Notes: a model not told the origin generated them from the sequence alone. A DNA stretch of 64,000 bases from Triops longicaudatus (GCA_022885665.1 JAGQDJ010000015.1:128955-192954); one strand, 5' to 3'. Shown: positions 25,101 to 38,199, numbered from the stretch's first letter. Numbers and translations are program-made.

Positions 25101-28100
25101 GAAATTATAAGTAGCCTTTTCTATAGCGGTTGTATGAAAAAAGAAACGAGTAAGAGGTATTTAAGACACCTCATTGAAAAGAAAAAAAAATATTTTATGA
25201 ATGATTTGGTACTGAGCCAAGTCACAATTATCTTTAATTGCTTTCTGATGAGTCGCAACTCAGTCACGCCCCAGATTATGCCACCCCTTTAATCATACCT
25301 TCCCTTTGCACGCAATGAGACCAGCGGCTTTGATTGCAGCTCATCATTAATTTTAAACTGCAATTTTCGGCACAGCAAACCCAAATAACTTTAAAACCCT
25401 AGTTGCATATGTCATATGAATCGACAAACTTTAAGTTTCATAATTTAAGACACTGTAATTGGGAACACGAAACATACCACTTAGTCTAGCGCAAATTACA
25501 GATTTACCTACATTTCGTGTTCAGCTTATAAAGTCTTTAGTCCCATTGCGACAAAATAAGGTTTCAAACCAGTCCAGTTTTACGATGTGCAATGTGTGAC
25601 ACATGCCGATTATATGAAACAACATTTTACTTATTTCCCCTAGATAAGTGATTTCTTGAAATAAGTACACACACAACGGTTAATGAGACAGTTTTCCTAC
25701 ATTGCCACAGCCAGTTAATGAAGTTTTTCAACAATTAGGCATTCCAACTTGGCAATCTCAAACCTTATCATAAGTACATTTTAACAGTTTTATTATTCTA
25801 TGATTCCAAATATAAATAAATAACAACATTTTGTGCCAATTATAACAACTATAACAGGATGAAAAGGTGAAAAACAGAAGCTAATTTTTAGTAAAATAGA
25901 AACAAAGAATACAAAATATTAAAATAAATAAATCGAAGAAAACAATAATGAATGATGCACACTTTTAACGTCTATAGGCTTCGCTAAGAAAGGACAAAAA
26001 TTAAATCACAACAAAAAAGCGTAAATCCAGGAGACGTTACGTGGGGAATCGTGGGAAACTGGAAAGTTGACAATAGAAATTGACCTGGAAATTGTCGAAC
26101 CCTAAATTCACACGATGGGTGCTCAAATATGATACACCTTCTTTCATGGACATTCACAACACACTCCTATTGCAATTTTTTCAACCGTTGCTATGACAAT
26201 TCCATTTATCGAGGAGATAGATGACGAGCTTCCGGTAGAATACTCAGTACTTCCCTTCTCTCTTCCCCCTTCACATTGCTTGACTCCTTACTTCCGAGTT
26301 CCGACCGCAGCCATTTTCGGGATAAATAACATCAAACATAAAAAGGCATGCTTGAAGTCCTTCTCTGACTGCACATTTCCCTTTCCTAGTGATTTTCTTC
26401 TTGAATCAACGAAAGCTTATAATTAAAATTTTTAGAAAATTACAAATATTGGCCAATAGATGTCGCCATATCAAAACTCCTGTTAAATGACGTAATATTA
26501 AGTTTGGAATGGCGCTAACGGCAACAAAATTTTGAAAACAGAAAAAGGCTTTCTACTTTTTTTTTTCGACTATTATTCCTTTTCCTTCAAATGGTAATGT
26601 TCACCACAACTCTTTAGTGTGTGAACAAAACCTATATGAAGTTACTGCATTTGCATTAATACAAAATAAAGAAGAGATGAATACTTACCAATAATTCAGG
26701 GGTTTATTTAGGGAATGAGATCTAATTAAATTCTTTCCTGGTGGTCAGCAATTAAGTGTACTTCTGTCGACGGCACAACGGAGAAAAATCAAGAAAAAGA
26801 AATAAAGAAGAATATCAATCACTTTCGATGAGAGCCTTGCATTTTTCATGCAGAAAACTTGGCAGAATCTGTCGGATTTGAAGGCACTTTTCCCAGTACA
26901 ACCAAATTACATGGAAAAGAGGTAGACTACTTTTTCTTTCCTTTAGTTCTCTACTAAATATTCTTTCACAACACTGATCGCCTTTTCAGGTAATTCTATA
27001 AAATACTAGACGGCGGACCTTTTTAAAAACTATTCAGCAGAACATTTCTATACAACCTCGTGAATAACCGGGCAAGGGATCCTACTTCTTGCTTTTGAAT
27101 GCTCCACTACTCGGAGATGTTGCATCTAGTTTTTTAGTAGCAGTAAAAGTCCCTTTAGTGAAGTGACATCCAGTTTCCTGAAGCCTCATAAAAAGAACTT
27201 CTGGTTCTTGGCTGTGTAAGACTTAGGCTCGTTTCTGCATCTTGATAGTAGAGCAATTAAGTGGAATGAATTGCATATTGATGAAGCTCTATTTTGTTAG
27301 CAAAATATGAGTCAGAACGTGCACTTTTAAGGCGGGTTTCGCTATTCACTTTTTGAATGGGCTTAAATTTATAAGAAACGTGGCGACCATTTTGAAAGTA
27401 ATCCTCTGAAAACACAAAGAGTTCTTCCCCACTAGATACTAGTACTGTTTTACCCAATTTCAAGCGAAAATCCATATCCAAAAATAGAACACCAGTAAGT
27501 TCGGTAAACATCTTCTGTTCCAAAAAATAAGGATTTATTTTTTCTAAAGATACCTTAGTGCATGCCGGGCTAGGGGTATTAGGGCTTAACCCTCTATCTT
27601 TTTTTTTTATTTTGTAATGTTGAACACAGGTGAACACCAAATGTCATCATATAAAATCGCATATTGAACTACCCACCGAACCGAATCCTGACTACGGGCC
27701 CAGCCTCATCAACTCTAAATAAACTAAGAAAATTGGAAAATCGGTTTCAGTTTACACGCTATTCGATTTTCACGAGGTTTTTCCTATACAAATTCTACCC
27801 GTATTACAGTACACGCAATTCCATAATGCATTTTAAATTACCCTCCTACTATAAATCCCAATTCTCCCTCGCAATGAAAATTACGTAGAAAAGTTGGTTC
27901 TCTTTCCTATGTTTTTTTTTTACATTTTCTCCGAGGAAAAAATTTGTTCTCCCTTAGCCAAAAGAACCTAATTCCAGTCGCTGTAACATGTCACGCACTG
28001 TCAAAGAGGACCAAGATCGATTTGTCCTTCTCCGCCTCATATTCTATGCATCACCGCATGACCTCCTGACTTAAAAAACTACCAGTTCACCCACACAGTC

Positions 28101-29112
28101 CAGTATATCCAATACAGTTAACGAAACCAGTGGTATGACAGTAGATGCCAATGCTTTATCATTCAATACATCTCTATTCTACTCCACTGTTGGTCAACAA
28201 GAATCCTTGATCATTTATTCCCCACCCTCAAATTTATCGAACTACAATGCTAACAATATCCCCCGTAGAGTACTAAAACCATAATGTGCAACGTTTGATT
28301 GCATGCCGGTCCTGGGCTTATTTACCAATTTCAAGATTGACTCGCCAAACGTAATAGAATCATCAATTACTGATTGTCCCTCTTATTAGTATCTGTTTTG
28401 CAGTTCAATATACTCGAGACTCGCAATTAAAACTGCAGTCTTCTTTTTCTTATTTAGCGAAAGAAACCAACTCACAAAATTTTACAAAACAAGAAGAATC
28501 TGAAACAAAAAGCATTTCCGGTTTCATTCTTTCAAAATTACCAACAGGCAGTAATAACAAGATCTTCTGGCCACCTTTTGCAGCTCTGATTCCCATTTTG
28601 ATACGCCACATTTACGCCACCAAATTCATCAATTTCGCTCGATGCGACAGTGCGACATGGCACATGGAAAGGAACTAACCTCCCGAAAAAGGCGTTGGCT
28701 TAGCTTTGCTTCTGTCTTTTTCTTTACGCTCTCAATGCGCTCCTCTTTACGATTCAGAACCTTACAATTTTCTTTTTGTAGGAAATGTAATAGGAATGTG
28801 AGGTGCTACAACACTGAAATACCACACAATAGCCAATAATTCAAATCATGCTTTAAAAAATGCACTAGAAGAATTAAATTAAAATGATTGAAAATGCACA
28901 TTAGAAAACTGAAGTTCTTTGGTATTAAGTGAAGAAAAAATAAAACTTTGAAGGAAGATCTAAATTTCGGAATACTACAGTCACATCTTTTCCTGTTTCT
29001 TTCCTCGTCTTTGTCACTTGTTCGTTTTTATTCTCCTTTTCTGTCGCTATGGCTTGTAAGCAGTATCAAAGTGTGCTTTACTGCTCCAACACTCGAAGTT
29101 ACAATTTTAAAG

Positions 29113-29122
29113 GGGGAAACGT
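29113..29122 (+). promoter_or_regulatory. GGGGAAACGT motif, copy 1
   Basis: GGGGAAACGT occurs here within TTTTAAAGGGGGAAACGTTAG. Four exact copies lie in an 11.4-kb interval, where under 0.1 would be expected from base composition in the whole window (rough estimate). Function unknown. Confidence 0.45.
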
Positions 29123-32100
29123 TAGGGTCTTCAACCCTTTAACTGAGCCACACCTTGTAATTGTCATAGCTGGTTTAGCATTAGTTAACTATGGCAGTGC
29201 TCCGGATAGTAATTCTTACGTTTTGGAAATTTCCTTATGGCTTAGTTGACCCATTCAAACAAATATTGTATACGCTTCCCTTGCTCTCTTTCTTCCGCTG
29301 ACTCCGCACTTATCTTTTTCCAATCGACTCCCCATATAGGTTTTGAGCAACGCACACCTTTTTCTTCAATCCATGTCCATTAGTCTTCATTGCCTCCTGT
29401 TATATTCTACAGTGGGTTAAAACTTGTGGGAATAAAGTACGGTTCGTAGAGGCTGTAAAGTTACAATGTTCTCATCTTAATAACCGGTTCGCCCTTCTCT
29501 ATTAAAGCGTATTTTACCTTATATCTTTAAAGGGAATAATGTACTTTTAATTTATTTTTCTAAGAAACTATGAATTAGTAAAACGCCGAAAACCGCGTTT
29601 TTGTACTCCAGTACTGCGTCAATACTATTAAAGCATTTCCTAAAGTAAAAATAAACTAGTTGAAATGTAAACATGTCTGGAAATACGGCGAATCACTACG
29701 GAAATAAAATTCAAAACAACAAAATCAAGCCATTAATTTGTAATCAAGTTCTTATGTAATACTCATTAATATAAAACAATTTAATTCTAAGTCTTAAAGA
29801 TCATAATTCAAAGGCCAATTTAAAAGTAATTTAAATCATGGAAATCAATTTATCTAGATAACCGTTTTCCTGTTTATTCTCTCATAAGTCAAAAATACCT
29901 TTGGTTTCACAGAGAAATTATTAACAACGTAAGTATTGCATTTTGCACATTTATTTTTTTCGTGCTTGAGTTTCCACTTAAAATTGTGTTCTGTATAACC
30001 GATTCACGAAATACAGACACAGAACTAGAATTAATCTCGCTTACAACAGAGGCGGCCAAGAATTAATTTGTAATATTTTGAGATTAAGATCAACTGACAC
30101 GCGCTACATATGCTGTGCCAGTAATGTCATTCGGTTGGGGGAATCCTGTTTCTTGCTTAGTTATAGAATTGTCGTCCGTGGAAACTGGCGACAACACCCA
30201 AATCATTAACCTAACGGCGTTCAGGACCCTTCATACACCAGTTGCCATCTTATCACCAATATACGACATAAATATTTTTTTGAAGACGACATTCTTCTTT
30301 CCGGCTTTGATTTTTGCATTTCTATTATATTTTGCCTCGGACGGGAATGCACTTTTCTTAGCAAGATATGTGATCTCTGTTCCATCTTTTGTCTTCTTTT
30401 AATACCAAAATCTTATTACTGAGCGTATTGTAGTCGAATTAATGCATACTAAATTGTTCCAAGGTCAATCTTCCAACTTCCTCTGCGACAAAATAAAACG
30501 TCTACTTTATTTGAAAGAAAAAATATCCCCTCAAAAAAGGGATGAAACAAACGAATTACCCAACCGCGGAAATCACCACTTTACTGGCAAGAGGCCGGCA
30601 TGCGTAGCGTTCCATAAAAAATCTCGTCTAGTCACATTACACCAGTATTGAAGTATTCCATAAGAGGAACACTGAAATGGTCTTCACGGACAAGTGTTGC
30701 CGCGTAACAAATGAAGACTTACATCACGGAACGCAAGTCTTTTTTCATTAAAACTACTAGAACACTTGGTTTGATGCTAAACAAGAAGTAACTGACTTCT
30801 TCTAAATTTAGCCAGTTAAAGAAAGCAACAAAGTCGATGAAATTTTACGAATAATCAGTTATCTTACTTACACGTTAAAAATATACTACTATACAACAAA
30901 CTCGATCTCAACTTGTGTCGAAAATAACTTTCATAAATATTCTACGACTTCCATAGAGCAGAACTTTGGTACTGTCGATCGGTAGGGGGTCACTGACAAA
31001 AGTCCAGCAGTTGCCAAAATCTTATAGAAATTTGGGGTAATGAAACGTACTTAACAACTCCACTGTGGTGTTCTAATAGCTAATATTGTACTACATTTCA
31101 TTATTGGCTAATATTATTACACTACTAATTTAGTTTGCAAAACCTACACAAAGAGCTCTCATTACCGGTGAACTAAAATTAAACACTGAGTGAAACCGAT
31201 ATACAAACACACGTCCACGAGAAAAGAACTTTATCCGATGGCAATGAATACAATTAGGAATTTCCTTAACCGAAGTTAATTGGAAATCTACTTAACATAC
31301 AATCTGTGCTGACATTTCTCGTACTCAAATGATGGTCAGTCCATCCGGCGGAAATTTCCCCTCTCACATCTTCTATGACCCTGACTTATCCACGATGACA
31401 CGACTTAAACGAAACGAAGTTGAAAAATCCTAAGTGGATGACTCATTAGACGTTCACTGGTACAAATTTTCGTCACGTAATTTGCCAACTGTTAACTAGT
31501 CTCGGTTACACGGCTTGTTTTATGCCTGAATACTTATAAAGGAAATTCGTTAATCGTAACACAAACTTGAACATTTGCTACGTCATACCAATGACTCAAA
31601 TTACATCTTCGTAATGACCAGTGTTTCCTTTACGTAAAAGGAGCACGGAGAGTTTTGCACGAATTCACCAACAAAGTTATAATAAGAAACGCTGCGGCTA
31701 AACCTCAGCGTACTGAAAAAAAAGTGCTCACTAACGTAAGTTCTGCTGATTACCCGCATAGTTTTAGCATGAAGCACGCACGAGCCACAAGATAGCTCAA
31801 AAAAGCAAGAGCAAGATTCATTACTTATGGACTCTTTTAACAACTCTACGGCAAGCAGGAAGCTTGAATAATTATTTCTTCGGAAATATAGTTCCGATCA
31901 CTCACGTCACGTTCGGACGAATTTGACTGTAACACTCATTACAAAAAATAGTAATGAATAAAATAGTTTATCGTTGGAATATAGCCTACTTACGGATATT
32001 CCTTCTCTTTCAGTAAATCCACGTTGTAACCGTAAAATTCTATCGGAATGACACGCGTCCCAAAACTTGAAAACCTCCTTAAAACATCGGTCAAGTTATT

Positions 32101-33123
32101 TTCCAATCGTAATGCCAAAATCCAAACTAGCATTCGCAGTTATTCCTCCTTGACGACATATAAACGGAGAACTACTATTACTATAATCTAATTTATGTTA
32201 AAGTACCATCGTCAGTTCCGTACAACGACTTACGTAAAGCATTTTAAATCTCCATTGCATAAGTGGCTAGTAACCTTGAGGTTTTTTGAGGGGAAAAAAA
32301 TCTAACTTTTCCAAAACGTTAACGGAAATGAGCAATTCCTGTCTCCTTTTTTAGCGCTACGCTGTCCATTCGTTGTTGGCCTCATTATTCATTTAATTAC
32401 ATGCTTGGTAAATTTCAGACTGTTCTATTTGCTAATCTCATCAACGTTTAGCTTGGTATCTTTTCTTGCCTCTGTATGTCATTTAAAAACCCATTTACAA
32501 TAACGTTAAGAGTTCTTTGGTGGTCAAATGAATAAACGCAACGAATCGTTCGACTTCGTACCCTCTTTGCATTACCACTTTCGTTTTTCATGGAGATCAG
32601 GGGAGGAAGTGGGTATTGCTGTAAGATTTCACCTTCAGCAACCGGAAAGGGAATTCCCTCTCCCTACTAACGCTTTTTTATTTTTTAAACAAAACGCTGG
32701 CCGCTTAATAACATAATGGATAAGAACATAACAATTTCCTGATCATAGATAAGAACATTTGGCATATTTGCTACACTACCATGCTAGCTGGAAAGGATCA
32801 ACATTTGCATAAAGCAACAATCTGAAAAAAAAGTTATTACCTCTCATTAATATGCTTTTCTATGGAGTATGCTAAGCGTAACATACTGGTCATGAACAGG
32901 TCGACGACTTTTAAAAAGAATTATGTGGTGCAACAATGCGTTAGGGGTTTGGGAATCCGTAGACTAGAACGTTCCCCTTCGACGCTTAAATGCTACAAAT
33001 GCGCTAGCTTTTGAAATCTAAATTTTCACAAAAGTGATTGTTTTAAATAACAAGTAAGTGAAATTCTCCAAGGCGTTAATGCACAATGTAGTTTTTTCCT
33101 CAATGACATCCATTTATTGCAAA

Positions 33124-33139
33124 CACACACACACACACA
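33124..33139. repeat. (CA)8 microsatellite
   Basis: This is an uninterrupted run of eight CA units. Confidence 0.9.
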
Positions 33140-33628
33140 AAAATATTCCTGTGGTACTTCATACACGAACCTTGCAATTCAAGTCCTTCACTGATGCAGT
33201 CTTTCTTGACCTTCTAACCTTATTCTCTCTCCAAGATCGTTCTGTCTGCCTTTTAGCGAGTAAACGTCTTCTTTGTGTTTATCTTCGGCCTTCCAAGAAG
33301 TCAAAGAAAGCAACTTGAGGAGACTCGACAAAGATATTGTCCCCAAACACACAAAGTGGTCAACTTCCGACCAATTTCTGTCATGACTTTTGACTCACTT
33401 ACAACCAACCGACACGAAGTATCGAGTTCCCGTCAACGAAGGCAAAACCTAATTAGCGTCACGCAAAATAGACATGAGAGAGCTATTACAACAGCGCAAT
33501 TAATAAATGCTACTAGGAAGATTTCAAAGCTTACGAACTAAAAACACCTTTCTCTAGCGCAAACCTAAGAGACTTTAGGTGACTTTCAAATGTCAAGACA
33601 AACGAAATAAAAAAAAAAAGAAATTAAG

Positions 33629-33638
33629 GGGGAAACGT
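33629..33638 (+). promoter_or_regulatory. GGGGAAACGT motif, copy 2
   Basis: It lies within AATTAAGGGGGAAACGTCAG. About 40 bp upstream is TTTCAAATGTCAAGA, also matched near copy 3, so copies 2 and 3 may be parts of one dispersed repeat. Confidence 0.45.
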
Positions 33639-35112
33639 CAGCGGAAATGACGAAGGCTAAAAATCTGTCTAACGCTAATGTTGTCGTCCAAATGTCACCT
33701 TTTTAGAACGTATACGAGAATGGATGGACGGAGAAAAAGGGATTCTGCGAAGGATTAGTTGGGGAAGAGTAAAGCTTTTTACGTCTTCCTTTTTTCACCG
33801 CTTGGTCTCACCGACAAGTTTTCCGACCAATTTCAGGTCCCTGTCAGGTTTAACACACACGCGTTTTCCAAGACATGCTAATGAATCCAGATTTGACTTT
33901 TGTCCCCAAGACACAGCAGCCAAGACAGTGACCTAAGGAATTATGCGATAATTTCTCTCTCTTTTCACCTCCCAGGCCATCCATCTTCTCGTTCACTTTT
34001 TTTGCTAACTTAAAGGAATCAGCTTTTTCATCGTTATCACAATCATTCATAAAGTAATAAGAAGATGAAAACCACTAAGCTTTTGGTAAAGTGCTCTCCT
34101 TTTTTATTACGTATTGCTTTTTTATTACTGTCAAGGAGCCAAGAGAACCCGTCATCCCATCGCTTGTGTCAATGAATAATAAATGATCAAGAAGGGTGGG
34201 GCATTATTGGACTTGATTGCTATACTAGTCGAAAAACACTGGCGCTGTCTTTTACGCATTACGCAATGTAACCTCCAAAACCTAATCAACTACAACTATG
34301 CTTTGTTTGCTTCTGCTGAGACTGAATTAACTATACCTTAGTCGTAACAAAAAAAAAGAAACTTCAAATTATAGAACGAGTTGTTAAATGCCCGACTACT
34401 GTGCTAGACATTTTTTCACACACGTTATATCTTTTTGTTCCTCGAATCCCCCCACTGTTAACTATCAGATGCTATGAAACGAATGTACTTAGTACAGCAA
34501 ACTCTGTACTGAACATTGAGACCATAAAACACTGCCAAGTGATACAACACCAAAATAAAATTTAAAAAAAACTTTTGCGGGATATTGCGGTCGATACTCA
34601 AGTATCTACTTCCGACTGTTGACGTAATAGCTGGTACAGTATATTGCCATTATTTTAACTTCAGGAGTTACAGACGAACATCGAAAGCTTTCATAATTAA
34701 CTTCAACAGTTCTGTTTCTAAGTTGCGGATGCACTACATTCATAATTAGTCATCCTGATCAACGGTCCCAATTACTCCCTCCCACGCTGCTTCAATTATT
34801 CAAGACGCTGAACAGGGCTAGAACGAAGTGACAAAATCGTTTTTGTTTCGTGGTGCATATACCTGACTTACCCAGTGAAATTACAACATGTGAACGATTT
34901 TTAACTTATGGGATTTGTCTACTTTGTGTACTAGTCCTGTATAATCGGAGTTTTTAGACTCCAAACGCGTAAAGATTAATAATCAACACAAACGATAGTC
35001 ACACGCAGTTCCGGTGGTTGTAAAGCCTAATCAAACAATTATGTCAAATACCAAAGTTTCTAGAACTACGCGACTGAATGTAACAGCTGAGTAACATTCG
35101 AGTGCATGTACT

Positions 35113-35274
35113 CACTCCCGTAACCCAGAGGTGGATAGGGGGTTTAAACACCCCCTCCCCTCGCTATCCCCCGAAATGTTAATTTTATGATGGTTAGCAT
35201 ACGTGAATGCGAAGCGTCCAAGAATTGCATATGGATCCCCACACCCTCTGAAAAAAAAATCATGGGTACGGCAC
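35113..35274. mobile_element. 162-bp transposon-like insertion with 10-bp target-site duplication
   Basis: The element is bounded by exact direct repeats TGCATGTACT at 35103-35112 and 35275-35284. Its ends are imperfect inverted copies: CCCGTAACCCA at the left and, on the minus strand, GCCGTACCCA at the right. Inside are a C-rich part (near 35149-35172) and an A9 run (35251-35259). No coding potential is visible. A 9-10-bp duplication is unusual; Mutator-like elements make 9 bp. The minus-strand ORF across it (35112-35471) reads through from flanking DNA and is likely fortuitous. Confidence 0.7.
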
Positions 35275-35878
35275 TGCATGTACTTGAATAAATCTGCTTC
35301 AAAACTCTTCTGACGTACCAATCTTACTCCCCATGTTACGCGCAATTTTTTCACGCCTTTGGTGCGTTCTAGCGTCACGAGTCCTTGTACGTCTTTTTTG
35401 CATACTTGTGCTACTTGGATCACAGCTTTTGAAAGTCTCCCTGTGCAAATACCACATTCGTCCTCTTTCAAACCACTGAGCTCGCGATAAAACTGGAAAA
35501 TAAACTATAAACTCATCGATAAGAATATTCTGTCAATAATATAAAAGACACAAAACCGTGAAAAGCGAAAAACTACAGGTTTGGATAATCTCTACATCTA
35601 TAGATAATTACCTCACGTAACGTCCAGAAAACACAAAATGGAAGACATACGATAGTAGTGTTAGTTATTGAAATCGGCCCATTGCGTAAATCGATATCGT
35701 CTGGCAGTGGTTAAGAAGTGGCAATGTTTTGCATCAAAGTGTTTTCGTTATGAAGCACGAAAAAATGAGCTATTATTTTCTTGAATTCACTCGTTTTTCG
35801 ACTGTTTTCTCCATAAGCTTCTGTGTAGCAGTGATTTAGAGAACTTGAAAAAAAGCATCCCTTTTTGTTATGCAGCTA

Positions 35879-35931
35879 CTGGTAAGCGACGTCTGATTCT
35901 TTTCTTTTTATCCTCTGTCGTCGCCTACCAG
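35879..35931. repeat. 13-bp inverted repeat (hairpin), one mismatch
   Basis: CTGGTAAGCGACG (35879-35891) pairs with CGTCGCCTACCAG (35919-35931) at 12 of 13 positions, with a pyrimidine-rich 27-nt loop. The arms could form an RNA hairpin, but they are shorter than a typical microRNA precursor. No known microRNA seed was recognised. Confidence 0.55.
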
Positions 35932-36656
35932 ACTAAGAGCATGTTGAAGTTTTGCAAGTCTAGGTCTTACTATCGAAGAATTTCCAAGTGGAAAGTGGGT
36001 GAACAATGGTCAATTCGCTGACAGAGTTTGCTTTCCTGACCAATGTGACGGGGTCCTGGCTCAAGTATGGAGGTATATAATAGGTTTTCAATTAGCTCAC
36101 TTGTAGATGTCTTTATTGAACTTACATTCGATGGTTCCTGGCATGTCGAGTACGTCAGAAAAATACCGAAAATACTTAACTATACAGAAACTCCAAGATG
36201 AACATTGGACCACTCAACGACCCAAGGAACCTGTCTTTCTACAACTCCGAGTACTGATGTACGGAATCTGAAAGTAAGAAAAGTCACCACTTGGCGTGTA
36301 GTACTCTTCAATTGTATACTACACTGTCGAAAAATTCATTATAGGAACATTTGTCACTCTCAGTAATAAAAACTTTGAAATAACTGCAAATTTCATCTTC
36401 CAAATCTTATCGTGCTATTGATTCTACACTAATAACGTTTTCCTTTTTCTTCGCCGAGTCTGAGTAATTCACACAACACCTGTACGTGAACATAAAAGAG
36501 GAATCTGTTTACTCGAGGTTGCCTAAAGCTAAAGATGGTGAGCGAAAGAAACGGAAAAGGACACAAACGTCACATCCATTAGCATATGTCGTGTCGTACG
36601 GGAAATTTCTCCAAGTTTCATTTCAAGTGTCAAGAAATCTCAACCGGAGCTTAAAA

Positions 36657-36666
36657 GGGGAAACGT
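36657..36666 (+). promoter_or_regulatory. GGGGAAACGT motif, copy 3
   Basis: It lies within GCTTAAAAGGGGAAACGTAA, with TTTCAAGTGTCAAGA about 35 bp upstream, the same arrangement as copy 2. It is about 250 bp from the motif block at 36.9 kb. Confidence 0.45.
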
Positions 36667-36913
36667 AAAAAAAGTAATGGCGACAGTTGTAAGCGAAAGT
36701 GACTGGTTTCCTTCCTTTGGTAAGGCCAGTTGTAGTGTGTTTAAAGGGATATGTATGATTGTGGCAGGGGACTAAAACATGGGGGACTCATGTATACGTC
36801 TACAAATTATTCTCTCTTGTAGGCAATTGAAATGGAAAAAAAATGGAGAGGGGACTGCAGTAAAGCGTGTCCGGCAAACGAAGCGGACCATATCTACCAT
36901 CCCGTGCTATTTC

Positions 36914-36988
36914 ATGGCAACGGCGTCACGTGAGATAAGTCACTTCCGCTGCGACTGAAATCACGGCGGAAGTACAGGCTTTGTTGCC
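36914..36988. promoter_or_regulatory. Dense transcription-factor motif block (candidate promoter or enhancer)
   Basis: Within 75 bp lie ATGGCAAC (RFX half-site, 36914-36921), CACGTG (36927-36932), AGATAA (GATA, 36933-36938), ACTTCCGC (ETS, 36942-36949), GCGGAAGT (inverted ETS, 36966-36973) and GTTGCC (RFX half-site, 36983-36988). The segment is richer in CpG than its surroundings. It lies just beyond the KLF 3' end. Downstream on the plus strand are a CAG|GTACAT donor-like site (37022/37023) and a strong pyrimidine-tract acceptor ending at 37061. It may therefore be a promoter of an unrecognised transcript or a KLF enhancer. Confidence 0.35.
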
Positions 36989-37101
36989 GCGCTACGCCGT
37001 GTTGACCTGACTGGCAAAACAGGTACATTATTCTTCTTCTCTCCCCTCTTCTTTTTAACAGTTGGACCTGTGCTCGAACTAGCCGTCACCTCCTTCACGG
37101 C

Positions 37102-37170
37102 ATGACCTCTGCAACAAATTATTCGCTCGTCATTCCCACTGTAGCGGAGCCAAAGACCAACCTCGATTAG
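37102..37170 (+). other. 22-codon ORF after a strong splice-acceptor-like site
   Basis: A tract of TTCTTCTTCTCTCCCCTCTT type followed by AACAG ends at 37061. The frame that begins one base into the following sequence stays open for 36 codons to TAG at 37168-37170, with an ATG at 37102. The donor-like site at 37023 would give an intron of only 39 nt, which is implausibly short. The peptide matches nothing I recognise. Kept only because of the acceptor quality. Confidence 0.12.
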
Positions 37171-37480
37171 TTATTCTGTTGCGACATGCCTGAAACAAGG
37201 TTAGGCATGGTTTGCTGACAACAGTCAAATGTAGGAAGAAATTGAAAAGTTGCTTCCTTACAGGAACAAGAAAAATTTGCAAAGTTTGAACAAATAGTTT
37301 AGCAAATATTGTAAAGATGTTTTTTTACTGCCATCCTTTGTATTTTGAGCAAAGAGTAAAACTTTAATGGTGTTATATTGCAGTCACAGATAAATTTGTA
37401 GACCACGTTGTAAAACTGCCATCGCATAAAAAGGTTTTTAAGGATGTACGATTATATTTCTTATTATATTTTTCTGTAGA

Positions 37481-37486
37481 TTTATT
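37481..37486 (-). promoter_or_regulatory. Candidate KLF poly(A) signal AATAAA
   Basis: This is the first AATAAA met on the minus strand after the KLF stop codon, 713 bp downstream. It predicts cleavage near 37.46 kb and a 3' UTR of about 0.73 kb. A CAACGTGGTC stretch about 80 nt further on is a weak GU-rich downstream element. Alternative ATTAAA sites lie further left. Confidence 0.4.
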
Positions 37487-38199
37487 GCAATTATCTGTAC
37501 AGAGTTTTAGACTTGAATTTGCATGCTAATTGTTCTTGGCATGCAAAGTTACTTCACACAACCATTGGATGCTGACAACTCAGACGCTATGCCCATTAGC
37601 TTAGGACTCGGGTCATTAAGGCAACGTGTCCAACACTTACATAAAGTTTTTGAGCTTATTCTCGTTAATGTACGCCACTCGTCATACTTTTTTTTCTTCA
37701 AATAGAAAAAAAGACGAAATATTGGTGAAAGAATTTCTAAACACAAGGACAAAAACTAATAAAAAGAAGGAAACGTGGAAAAGTCAACACACTGCCAAAG
37801 AATGAAAGACACGACGTCTATCGCCAAAAATTCCCAACTAGGAACGCGGAGGGGAAAGAGAGAAATATGCGTAAACAAATGTGCGCTATGGTCATTTCCT
37901 CTGTCAAGTTAAAGTGTTGTTTGCCTTAATGAACCATGACAAAAAACCGGGATGATAAACAACATCACATTTATCTTTAACACTCTTGTATATACACGAA
38001 AAGTTTCCCTTCCGCTGATAATATCTTACAATCTTTATGTTGTTTCCCTTGGCTTACATGCCCAGGATTCATTTTCTTGTACGTTTTTGTCTTCTGACGT
38101 ATTAGGACTTTTTTTCTTAACAAATCCAGATTTATCAAAAGTAAAAGTTTAAGCGGGTGTTTGGCTATTTTCCCCCCTCTTTCATCTCTCGAACAATGG
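37487..38199 (-). other. Probable KLF 3' UTR
   Basis: This non-coding sequence lies between the KLF stop codon and the first AATAAA. Small ORFs on both strands (37523-37705 plus, 37549-37752 minus, 37952-38152 plus) have no domain. The extent rests only on the poly(A) signal. Confidence 0.35.

Larger units (their letters stand above)
18742..35102. other. Non-coding, scattered motifs only
   Basis: Apart from the pyrimidine tract, X-box, (CA)8 and two GGGGAAACGT copies listed separately, nothing is recognised. ORFs such as 24876-25292 (138 codons, plus), 27257-27640 (127 codons, minus) and 23511-23723 (minus) have no known domain. Confidence 0.5.

Noticed and set aside
24874..25292. Two overlapping plus-strand ORFs (78 and 138 codons) after two minus-strand ORFs (24525-24864)
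   Set aside because: Overlapping frames on both strands, low-complexity translation, no domain and no splice or promoter support.
31121..31140. TAATATTATTAC resembling the replication-origin nonanucleotide of circular ssDNA viruses
   Set aside because: It is not the exact TAATATTAC, has no stem-loop, and no Rep-like ORF is present.
35112..35471. 119-codon minus-strand ORF
   Set aside because: It runs across the boundary of the 162-bp transposon-like insertion, so the frame is fortuitous.
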